Assembly (NCBI GenBank): GCA_028696365.1
Contig: JAQVHG010000080.1
Location: forward strand, 1 to 8,689
Direction: 5' to 3'
Source of the DNA: Methanofollis sp.
Lineage (GTDB): Archaea > Halobacteriota > Methanomicrobia > Methanomicrobiales > Methanofollaceae
DNA length: 8,689 bases
The first letter of the stretch is position 1; every line of letters begins with the position of its first letter. Below the pieces are notes generated by a model. That model ran no database searches. It saw only the letters and a list, made by a program, of their open reading frames with translations, and was not told the origin of the DNA. The position numbers were made by a program, and so were the translations under genes. Positions 1 through 5,972 of the stretch are shown here, in pieces.

Positions 1-390
1 CTCGCGCAGGAGAGCGGCATAGTCCATATGCCAGAGCGGGGCAGAGAGGCGCATCCCGAGCCTGCCCGCAATCGCCTCCAGACGCGCACGCTGGTAGGTC
101 GAGGCCACCGCTCCGGTGACAATCCCATCGAGCCCGAGGGCCTCGAGCCCCTCCTCCATCTCAAAGATCTCTTCTTCCTTCTTGCCGGCCGACGGGATCT
201 CGTGATACTCCATCCCGGCGACCTCGGCCATCACCCGAACGGCATCCAGGTTGGCCGAGTGAAACATATATGAATGCGGGTTCTCAGGCCTGACCGTCAC
301 CAGAGCCGAGACCTCGATCCCGGCGTCGATCGCCCGCTGGATGGCAAGGACCGAGTCCTTGCCGCCAGATGTCAGTGCTGCCCATGTCAT
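1..390 (-). CDS. dph6: Diphthine--ammonia ligase (Dph6 family), 3' end cut by the window edge
   Basis: Dph6 enzymes carry out the last step of diphthamide synthesis, the ATP-dependent amidation of diphthine on the conserved histidine of elongation factor 2, in the cytoplasm. The first 130 residues are present and the C-terminal part lies outside the window. The N-terminus carries an ATP-pyrophosphatase PP-loop (SGGKDS, residues 8-13). Further family motifs follow: PHSYMFH at 38-44, GAVASTYQ at 93-100 and APLWH at 117-121. The PP-loop directly after the start supports the ATG at 390. A strong Shine-Dalgarno sequence (GAGGTGA) overlaps the stop of the upstream kinase gene, only 6 nt away, so the two are probably co-transcribed and translationally coupled. 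Many archaeal members are annotated only as MJ0570-related ATP-binding proteins. The family is clear; the diphthamide role is by family knowledge. Confidence 0.9.
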   Translation of the reverse strand, partial: MTWAALTSGGKDSVLAIQRAIDAGIEVSALVTVRPENPHSYMFHSANLDAVRVMAEVAGMEYHEIPSAGKKEEEIFEMEEGLEALGLDGIVTGAVASTYQRARLEAIAGRLGMRLSAPLWHMDYAALLRE

Positions 391-396
391 CTTTTC

Positions 397-1281
397 TCAC
401 CTCTTCACAATCGGTCCAAAGTGCTCCTCATGCCGCCGTGCCAACCGCTCCCAGGTTGGGAGGTTGGTCTGGCACCCAACTTTCTCGACCACGAAGGATG
501 CCGCTGTCGTCCCGATGGTGCAGCAGCGGACCGCGTCGTAGCCGCGAGCATAGGCGGTCAGGAACCCAGCCCTAAAGGCGTCGCCCGCTCCTGTGGGGTC
601 GGCCATCTCGACGCGGATCGCCGGGACATGCATCTTCTCGCCGTCGGTGCAGAGCATACACCCCTTCGAGTCCATCGTAAAGACCGCCAGGTCCACCCGT
701 GCCGCCAGGTCGTGCACCGTCGTCCCGATCGTCTCGGCCATCTGCCTTGCCTCGTGCCTGTTTGCAAAGAGGATGTTGATATTGTCGAGGATCGCCTCGA
801 ACTGCTCCTTCGTATACTTCAGGATGTCCTGACCGGGATCAAATGAGGCAAACTCGCTTCTTTCTGCGACCCGCACGTTGAAAGACGGGTCTGCGGTCGC
901 CATATGCACGAAATTCAGGGCCGGGGCCTCGGCCTCCGCAAAGACCGTCGAGGCACCCCAGTCGAAATAGGTGATCTGATCGCCGCCGACGTCGTTGAAC
1001 ATAAAGGCCGTCGCCGTCGGGCGGTCAGGCACCTCGAAGAACCGGCGCTTGATCCCGAGTTCATCCAGCCTCTGATCATAGGCACTGCTCGGAAAGTCCG
1101 AGCCGACCGCACTGACCAGTTCGCAAGCCTCGCCGAGCGTCGCGATCCCCGCAGCGATATTCGCCGCCCCGCCGCCAAAGAAGATCTGGTGGTCGAGGGT
1201 GTAAACCGATGTGTGCCGCTCAGGAAAATGCGGCACCGTGCAGATATGGTCGATGGCCGTATGCCCAACGACGCTGATCAT
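397..1281 (-). CDS. PfkB/ribokinase-family nucleoside kinase (MJ0406-like)
   Basis: This 294-aa protein is a complete ribokinase-fold kinase that would transfer phosphate from ATP to a nucleoside or sugar. Visible motifs are the glycine-rich substrate and lid region GGGAANIAAG (36-45), SFDPGQD (146-152), the Mg-associated NRHE (174-177), and the second PfkB signature DPTGAGD (228-234), whose D234 is the expected catalytic base. As I recall it, the Methanocaldococcus nucleoside kinase MJ0406 shares VGHTA near the start, SFDPGQD, and GCQTNLPTW near the end (here 269-277). That enzyme phosphorylates inosine, guanosine and cytidine, so purine and pyrimidine nucleoside salvage is the best guess. 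The exact substrate cannot be read from sequence. The ATG overlaps the stop of the UPF0212 gene by 4 nt (ATGA), with AGGAG just upstream. Confidence 0.88.
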   Translation of the reverse strand: MISVVGHTAIDHICTVPHFPERHTSVYTLDHQIFFGGGAANIAAGIATLGEACELVSAVGSDFPSSAYDQRLDELGIKRRFFEVPDRPTATAFMFNDVGGDQITYFDWGASTVFAEAEAPALNFVHMATADPSFNVRVAERSEFASFDPGQDILKYTKEQFEAILDNINILFANRHEARQMAETIGTTVHDLAARVDLAVFTMDSKGCMLCTDGEKMHVPAIRVEMADPTGAGDAFRAGFLTAYARGYDAVRCCTIGTTAASFVVEKVGCQTNLPTWERLARRHEEHFGPIVKR

Positions 1282-1616
1282 AACTCCTGCACATCCGCGA
1301 CCTTGAGGGGAATGGTGCCGAGCGCCCTGCCGACGACCGACTTCGCAATCCTCTTCGCATGCTCTTCTGACTCGGCATTGAAGACCTTCATCGAGAGCAG
1401 GAGTCCGACCAGGGCGGTGTTCGCAACGACCAGAGCACAGTTCAGGTCTTCTTCACAGTACGGGCACTGGCTATACCCGCTCTCGATCTCGACAAACTTT
1501 GCCGAAGGATTGAGGCGTTTGCCTGCCTCACTGATTGCGATCCCCACAGCATCGTCGAGAGACTTGACGTCCTTGATGATCCATGCGGATTCGAGTGTTA
1601 CAAGATAGTCGGTCAT
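1278..1616 (-). CDS. UPF0212 (DUF555) family protein, function unknown
   Basis: This is a 112-aa cytoplasmic protein of a small archaeal family of unknown function. The recognisable features are the opening DYLVTLESAW, a CPYC pair (C51, C54) in the middle, the block ANTALVGLLLSMKVFNAES (65-83), and IAKSVVGRAL at 90-99. The CxxC followed by C60 could bind a metal or be redox active, but only the first pair is clear. I chose the ATG at 1616 because family members begin with a short M-x-x-YLVTLE leader and because GTGAG lies just before it. An in-frame GTG at 1625 would add three residues and is less likely. The gene lies 21 nt after the nitroreductase stop and overlaps the kinase start by 4 nt, which suggests a shared transcript. 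Confidence 0.87.
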   Translation of the reverse strand: MTDYLVTLESAWIIKDVKSLDDAVGIAISEAGKRLNPSAKFVEIESGYSQCPYCEEDLNCALVVANTALVGLLLSMKVFNAESEEHAKRIAKSVVGRALGTIPLKVADVQEL

Positions 1617-1637
1617 GAATCTCACATTCCCAGAATA

Positions 1638-2168
1638 TTACCACGTCTCTCTATGTACATGCTCGCCTATCGGCATCCGTTCAGTCCTGGCAGACGGGAT
1701 CTCACCCCTGCCGACGGCAAGAAGGGCCACCGGCCTGAGATGCGGCGGGAGGCCGAGCACCTCTCGAACACCATCATCTTCAAAGGCACCAGTCCAGCAG
1801 GTATGAAGCCTGAGGGCATGGGCGGCGAGCATCATATAGGTACAGGCAATGGTTGCGTCCTCAAGGGCATAAAGGATGCCCCGTTCGCCGTACCTTGACA
1901 TCGAACGGATGTAGTTTGCGGAGACGACAAAGATGACCGGGGCGTCCCTGATATGCGCCTGGTCATAGGCGACCTCAGCAAGGGCTTCGCGCTGGTCTTC
2001 GGCCTTCACGACGACGACGTCCCAGGATTCACGGTTGCCTGCGCTCGGTGCCGATGACGCGGCCTTCAAGATAGACTCGACCTCATCCTCGGCAATCTCC
2101 TGCTCGGGGTCGTACTTCCGCACAGTCTGGCGCCCTTCAAGGAAACTGAGAAACTCAGAGAAGTCCAT
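1638..2168 (-). CDS. Nitroreductase-family FMN-dependent oxidoreductase
   Basis: The 176-aa protein is a single nitroreductase-fold domain, a family of homodimeric cytoplasmic flavoproteins that use FMN and NAD(P)H or another donor. It shows the N-terminal FMN-phosphate motif RQTVRKYD (13-20), SAPSAGNRESW (39-49), the central strand DAPVIFVVSA (75-84), the helix EDATIACTYMMLAAHALRL (103-121), and the C-terminal LPPHLRPVALLAVG (140-153). The length is normal for short archaeal members. The physiological substrate is unknown; nitro compounds are only the classic assay substrate. Its start lies inside the end of the upstream gene (14-nt overlap). A GGGAGG sits 12 nt before the ATG, slightly far, so translation may depend on coupling to the upstream gene. 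Confidence 0.9.
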   Translation of the reverse strand: MDFSEFLSFLEGRQTVRKYDPEQEIAEDEVESILKAASSAPSAGNRESWDVVVVKAEDQREALAEVAYDQAHIRDAPVIFVVSANYIRSMSRYGERGILYALEDATIACTYMMLAAHALRLHTCWTGAFEDDGVREVLGLPPHLRPVALLAVGRGEIPSARTERMPIGEHVHRETW

Positions 2169-2511
2169 GGCTGGTCAGCGCCTCCCATGACTCCTGGGCA
2201 ACCGTCGTCGACGCGGAAACGGCCTCGGCCACTTTCGGGAGGGCCTCCTCAAAGTTCAACCCCTCGACTGCCGAAATCGCAGCGTCCAGGGACTCAAGGG
2301 CCTTCCTGAATCCGTCGTGCCCGGTGCTCCCGTGAGCAAAGGCGATCTCTGACCTGACACCTTCGAGCACCATGAGGAGCATCCGCTTCCCGCCCATCTT
2401 CTCGCCACCAGGAAAACCCGGCATGCTGGCGATGAGTTTTGAGGCTAGAAGAAGTTCAGATTTCGCTCTCTCGCCATACTGATAGTTCAAAACGGCAGTC
2501 TTTGGATCCAT
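2155..2511 (-). CDS. Small helical protein of unknown function, first gene of a five-gene run
   Basis: I do not recognise this 118-aa protein. It has no signal peptide or membrane segment, a likely all-helical make-up, a glycine-rich turn (GFPGGEKMGGKR, residues 32-43), and a C-terminal half rich in Ala and Glu. It has no cysteines or obvious catalytic motif. Coding is supported by the long open frame in the operon direction, by the 14-nt overlap with the nitroreductase downstream, and by a TATA box placed for it. I prefer the ATG at 2511: the TATA centre is about 25 nt upstream, which would give a leaderless or near-leaderless mRNA. An in-frame GTG at 2526 would add five residues. It may be a lineage-restricted conserved hypothetical. 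Being first in the run, it may relate to the nitroreductase, but nothing in the protein shows this. Confidence 0.75.
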   Translation of the reverse strand: MDPKTAVLNYQYGERAKSELLLASKLIASMPGFPGGEKMGGKRMLLMVLEGVRSEIAFAHGSTGHDGFRKALESLDAAISAVEGLNFEEALPKVAEAVSASTTVAQESWEALTSHGLL

Positions 2512-2530
2512 ACAATGAATGGACACCAGA

Positions 2531-2540
2531 GATATAAAAG
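2531..2540 (-). promoter_or_regulatory. Archaeal TATA box for the five-gene run 2511 to 1
   Basis: On the minus strand this reads CTTTTATATC, close to the archaeal TATA consensus, in an otherwise GC-rich neighbourhood. Its centre is about 25 nt before the ATG at 2511, so the expected transcription start falls at or within a few bases of that codon. Only a weak GGTG resembles a Shine-Dalgarno sequence, which fits a leaderless transcript. The following five genes have no gap above 21 nt and no other clear promoter, so this element probably drives them all. Confidence 0.55.
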
Positions 2541-2555
2541 ATAATTAGAGGGTGT

Positions 2556-2567
2556 GACCCGCGGGTC
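2556..2567. repeat. Perfect 12-bp palindrome next to the DUF5350 stop codon
   Basis: GACCCGCGGGTC is its own reverse complement. It begins immediately after the TGA of the Arg/Gly-rich protein gene and lies about 15 bp upstream of the TATA box of the next gene. It could be an operator, or part of a termination signal together with the T-rich stretch that follows. A 12-bp palindrome is expected about twice by chance in a sequence of this length, so its placement is the only reason to note it. Confidence 0.3.
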
Positions 2568-2861
2568 TCACCTGGACTTCTGCTTCACGCCGAGGGCGGT
2601 CGTCTTGGAGCGCAGCATCCGCCTGCGGACACGCTGGTCGGTCATATCCTGACCACGGCGACCACGGCGGCGGCCACCTCGACGGCCACCGCGCCCCTGC
2701 TGGCGCTCGTTCTGGATCTCGATCTTCTTCAGGGTTGCAGACGCCTTGAAGCGCTGGTTCGGCCCCGGCTTCTTATGGGTCGCCTCTTGTGCCCGGACCA
2801 GGCGGATCTTGCCTCTGACATTCTTCACCTGGGCCCAGGTCGTGGTTCCTGTTTTTCCCAT
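2568..2861 (-). CDS. Small basic Arg/Gly-rich protein, DUF5350-like
   Basis: This 97-aa protein starts MGKTGTTTWAQVK and contains KKPGPNQRFKA (30-40), which I associate with the small methanogen family annotated DUF5350; that assignment is from memory. Residues 56-70 form an almost pure Arg/Gly tract (RGGRRGGRRRGRRG and flanks), and the tail stays basic to the end. The strong positive charge suggests RNA, ribosome or DNA binding, but no such function is established here. I chose the ATG at 2861 because GGGAG lies 7 nt before it. The longer frame back to 2888 begins with TTG, in the AT-rich promoter-like stretch, and would ignore that ribosome binding site. The gene lies 53 nt downstream of gatE and may have its own promoter. 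Confidence 0.8.
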   Translation of the reverse strand: MGKTGTTTWAQVKNVRGKIRLVRAQEATHKKPGPNQRFKASATLKKIEIQNERQQGRGGRRGGRRRGRRGQDMTDQRVRRRMLRSKTTALGVKQKSR

Positions 2862-2895
2862 AATCAAACTCCCTATATATTTACTCAATACGTGG

Positions 2896-2901
2896 TTTAA
2901 A
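2896..2901 (-). promoter_or_regulatory. Possible TATA element for the DUF5350-like gene
   Basis: The 53-nt gap between gatE and the small basic gene is AT-rich, unlike its surroundings. TTTAAA at this position would place a transcription start near 2873, leaving a leader of about 12 nt that just includes the GGGAG ribosome binding site. A second AT-rich element (ATATATAG, about 2874-2881) is too close to the ATG at 2861 to serve it. This is a weak call, and read-through from gatE is equally possible. Confidence 0.25.
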
Positions 2902-2914
2902 GATGTTGCTCTGC

Positions 2915-4744
2915 TCAGATCACTCGCGAGATCTCGGACCTCAGGGCCTCGCTCACGATCTTGCCGTCGACTTTGCCACGGACTTCCTTCATCACAACGC
3001 CCATCAGCGGACCAAGGGCACGCATCTGCTTCTCCTGGACAAACTCGATCCGCTCGGCAACAATTTTCTCGACGATCTCGGCTAGTTCCTCGGCCGAGAC
3101 CCCACCGGCATGGTCGGCGACCGCTGCGGCCGCCGTTTTCCCACCCGCCACTTCGGTGAGGAGGTCGGGGATCACCTCTTTTGCGACCTCGCCCTTCTCA
3201 ACGGCAGTAAGGACAGTCAAGACGTCCTGGTCGCCGATCTTATCGACGGCGACGCCGTCCCTGGAGAGTTCCTTGAGGGTGCCAAGCACCGTCCGCGCCG
3301 CAAGGTTAGGTTTGATCCCAGCCTGCACCGCCATTCTGAAGAGCGGGAGGTGCTCAGAGTAGGCGGCCTGCCTGGCCACCGCGGGGTCGAGATCGAGTTC
3401 GTCCTCCATCCTGCGTGCTAGATCTGAGAGAAGTTCTGGCACCCTGACCGCCGCCCAGTGCTCGTCGGTGATCGTCACCGGGAGGACGTCAGTCTCGGGA
3501 TACATCCTGGCAGCACCAGGGAGGGGGCGCATGTACGCTGTGTTCCCCTCGTCGAGCATCTTCCTGGTCTCCTCTGGCACGCCCTCAAGAGCGAGGCGGG
3601 CGCGGTGGCGGACCTGCTTCGCCCCGCAGGCGGCCTTTTCCTTGCTCCCTGAGATGAGGATAACCGCGTCTTCGTCGGCCACGCCAAGGTGCGCCCGGAG
3701 GGCGGCGACCTCCTCTGCCGTGACGCCGTAGGCCGGGAGTTCGTCGGTGTGGAAGATCCCGCCAAGCCCGCACTTCTTCACGTAGTCGGAGATCTCGGTG
3801 CCGAGCCGCCGACCAGGCTGGACCTCGCGCCCGACCAACCCGGCAAACCCTGGTAGGACTACCGCGAGGATCGACTTGGCGCGCTTGAGGATCGAAGACT
3901 TCGTATCGGTGAAGAGGGCAGTGACGTCGTGGGTCACCTCACCGACCGAGGCGTTGCGCGCCCGGAGTTCGTCGCGAATTGCGAGGAGGTTCACCTGCCT
4001 TGTCACCTCACGGCGGACCACCTCAGCGATGAGATCGAGTTCCTGCACGCCCTTGATCTCGACCCGTGCGCCGTCCCTGATCGAGATGTTGACGTCCTGG
4101 CGGATCGTCCCAAGGCCGCGCTTTACCTGGCCGGTGGACCTGAGCACCATCCCAATATACTTGGCCGTCTCCTGGACCGCCTCAGGGGTGTGCATGCAGG
4201 GCGAGGTGGTGATCTCGACGAGCGGGATGCCGAGACGGTCGAGGGAGAAGGTACTCCCCTCGACGCGCTGGGCCGCCTCTTCTTCGAGACAGATGGTCTC
4301 GACCTCGCCGTCGCCTGGCAGGACGCCGGCAAGCGCCACCATCGCCGTCCGCTGGAACCCGCTGGTGTTCGAGCCGTCGATGACGAGTTTGCGCATGGTG
4401 TGCACCTGCTCGACCGGGTGCATCTCGAAGGTCCTGGCGACCTGGAGGGCGATCTCCAGGGCCTCGGGGTTCATCGGGGCCGGGGGTTCCTCGTCGTTCT
4501 CCACCAGGCAGGTGGTGTCGTAGGTAAGGTAGTGGAACTGCCGGCGGTTCATCATCTCCTCTGCCGCCGCACGGTCGACCTCGCCCATCTCAGAGACCGT
4601 CGCATGGAGGTACCTGACGAACTCGCCGGTGTGCTCCTCGGTCTCGCGCAGGGTGGTGGGGCAGTGGCAGAAGAGTTTCTCCTCTGTGTCGAGCTGCTGG
4701 TGGATCTCGATCCCGGCCTTGAGCCCGAGCGCCTTAAAATCCAT
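2915..4744 (-). CDS. gatE: Glutamyl-tRNA(Gln) amidotransferase subunit E
   Basis: GatE is the tRNA-binding kinase/transamidase subunit of the archaeal GatDE complex. It phosphorylates the glutamyl group on misacylated Glu-tRNA(Gln) and receives ammonia from GatD to form Gln-tRNA(Gln), replacing a glutaminyl-tRNA synthetase. The 609 residues show the GatB/E core: GLKAGIEIHQQLDT (7-20), KLFCHCP (23-29), NTSGFQRTAM (126-135) and RQDVNISI (215-222). An inserted AspRS-like GAD-type domain lies at roughly 280-400, then RPLPGAARMYPETDV (406-420), and a C-terminal helical and YqeY-like tail ends in LMGVVMKEVRGKVDGKIV (580-597). The length is normal for the family. The start is fixed by an excellent ribosome binding site 6 nt upstream. 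It overlaps gatD by 11 nt, as expected for two subunits made together. Confidence 0.97.
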   Translation of the reverse strand: MDFKALGLKAGIEIHQQLDTEEKLFCHCPTTLRETEEHTGEFVRYLHATVSEMGEVDRAAAEEMMNRRQFHYLTYDTTCLVENDEEPPAPMNPEALEIALQVARTFEMHPVEQVHTMRKLVIDGSNTSGFQRTAMVALAGVLPGDGEVETICLEEEAAQRVEGSTFSLDRLGIPLVEITTSPCMHTPEAVQETAKYIGMVLRSTGQVKRGLGTIRQDVNISIRDGARVEIKGVQELDLIAEVVRREVTRQVNLLAIRDELRARNASVGEVTHDVTALFTDTKSSILKRAKSILAVVLPGFAGLVGREVQPGRRLGTEISDYVKKCGLGGIFHTDELPAYGVTAEEVAALRAHLGVADEDAVILISGSKEKAACGAKQVRHRARLALEGVPEETRKMLDEGNTAYMRPLPGAARMYPETDVLPVTITDEHWAAVRVPELLSDLARRMEDELDLDPAVARQAAYSEHLPLFRMAVQAGIKPNLAARTVLGTLKELSRDGVAVDKIGDQDVLTVLTAVEKGEVAKEVIPDLLTEVAGGKTAAAAVADHAGGVSAEELAEIVEKIVAERIEFVQEKQMRALGPLMGVVMKEVRGKVDGKIVSEALRSEISRVI

Positions 4745-5972
4745 AATCTGACCTCCTTCTGATCTCGCCTTTGAGGTTGGTGGCCATCAGCCTCCGCGCC
4801 TCCTCCCTGTCGGCGGTGTTGCCCAGCACCCACATCAGTTTGGTGAGTGCGGTCTCTGGGAGCATGTCCTCGCCCTCTACCACGCCCGCGGCAAGGAGGT
4901 CGCGGCCGGTGTCGTAGACCCGGTCGCAGACCCGGCCGTGGAGGCACTGGGAGGTCATGACGACGGTGGTCCCGGCGTCGATCATCTCGCGCAGGGCTTC
5001 GATGCACCCAGAACCCACGTGGCCAAGTCCGGTGCCGGCGATGACCAGGCCCTTGAAGTCCTCATAGACCTTGACTGCCTCCTCTGGCATGCCTGGATAG
5101 GAGGACAGGAGCCCGCAGCGCTCCTCGAGGTCGGCGTGAAGGGCCGGTTCGGCCTCACCCCGGCGGACCGCCTCAGGGGAGAGGTCGACCGCGAGCGAGG
5201 GGTAGGCGACGGTGGCGATCGGGGCCATCTCGTGGCTCTGGAAGGCGTCGCGCCTGGAAGTGTGCATCTTTCGCACCCTTGTCCCGCGGTGGACGGCGCA
5301 GAGGTCGTCGTTGGTGGTGGCATGCATCGCCACCGCCACCTCACCGAGGTCGCTCCGTGCGGCGGCGGCCGCACACATGGCGTTCATCACGTTGTCGCTG
5401 CTCGGCCGGTCGGCCGACCGCTGCGACCCGACGAAGACGACCGGGGACGGGGTGTCGAGCATGAACGAGAGTGCCGAGGCAGAGTAGGACATCGTGTCGG
5501 TCCCATGGGTGACGATGACCCCCTCGGCACCGTTGGTGACCGCGGCATGCACTGCCCTGGCCAGGGCCTGCCAGGTGGACGGGGTCATGTTCTCAGAGAG
5601 GATGGTGGCAAGCATCTCGGCACGGTAGCGGGCGACCGTGGTAAGCCCTGGCACCGCCCTGAGGATGTCGTCGGCGGTGAACTGGCTGGTCACGGCCCCG
5701 GTGCGGTAGTCGATCTTGGAGGCGATTGTCCCGCCGGTGGAGATGATCGCAAGTTCTGGCAGGCTTTCGTCCTGCACCACGGTGGGGACCGCGGGGATGG
5801 GCTGGTCGCCGGCACGCCGCACCAGGGTGCAGGTCTCCTGGTCGACGCCGATGTTGTAGCCGCTCTTCAGTTTGAGGACCGCCATGCCGTCGCGGTCGGT
5901 GATATAGATCCCTTCCACCGGGTGGCCCCGGCAGGAGGCGGCGACGATGTCGCCGGTCATATAGGTACTCAT
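4734..5972 (-). CDS. gatD: Glutamyl-tRNA(Gln) amidotransferase subunit D (asparaginase-like)
   Basis: GatD hydrolyses glutamine (or asparagine) and supplies ammonia to GatE. An N-terminal small barrel-type domain (about 1-70) precedes an L-asparaginase I-type domain. The expected catalytic residues are present: T82 in STGGTIAS, T158 and D159 in THGTDT, and K235 in RVRKMHTS. Their spacing (76, 1 and 76 residues) equals that of T101, T177, D178 and K254 as I recall them for the Methanothermobacter enzyme, which supports an active subunit rather than a free asparaginase. The N-terminal domain and the adjacent gatE also argue for GatD. The ATG at 5972 overlaps the argH stop by 4 nt (ATGA), with AGGAGG 11 nt upstream. 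An ATG at 5960 is possible but has no ribosome binding site of its own. Confidence 0.97.
   Translation of the reverse strand: MSTYMTGDIVAASCRGHPVEGIYITDRDGMAVLKLKSGYNIGVDQETCTLVRRAGDQPIPAVPTVVQDESLPELAIISTGGTIASKIDYRTGAVTSQFTADDILRAVPGLTTVARYRAEMLATILSENMTPSTWQALARAVHAAVTNGAEGVIVTHGTDTMSYSASALSFMLDTPSPVVFVGSQRSADRPSSDNVMNAMCAAAAARSDLGEVAVAMHATTNDDLCAVHRGTRVRKMHTSRRDAFQSHEMAPIATVAYPSLAVDLSPEAVRRGEAEPALHADLEERCGLLSSYPGMPEEAVKVYEDFKGLVIAGTGLGHVGSGCIEALREMIDAGTTVVMTSQCLHGRVCDRVYDTGRDLLAAGVVEGEDMLPETALTKLMWVLGNTADREEARRLMATNLKGEIRRRSDYGF
4751..4758 (-). promoter_or_regulatory. Strong Shine-Dalgarno sequence of gatE
   Basis: The minus strand reads AAGGAGGT, close to a full match to the 16S rRNA 3' end, with 6 nt before the gatE ATG. 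It lies inside the gatD coding sequence. It is the strongest ribosome binding site I see in the window and fixes the gatE start. Confidence 0.8.

Noticed and set aside
274..846. A 190-codon plus-strand frame, and the similar 234-codon frame at 904-1608.
   Set aside because: Both are antisense to dph6, the nucleoside kinase and UPF0212, and their translations show no family features.
2862..2888. A nine-codon N-terminal extension of the DUF5350-like protein from TTG at 2888.
   Set aside because: The GGGAG ribosome binding site lies within this extension and serves the ATG at 2861, and the family start matches MGKTG.
3929..4762. A 277-codon open frame on the plus strand opposite gatE.
   Set aside because: It is the mirror of gatE codons with no recognisable motif, and gatE is certain.
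4734..5972. GatD considered as a free L-asparaginase.
   Set aside because: The N-terminal extra domain, the GatD-like spacing of the catalytic residues and the overlap with gatE all favour the amidotransferase subunit.
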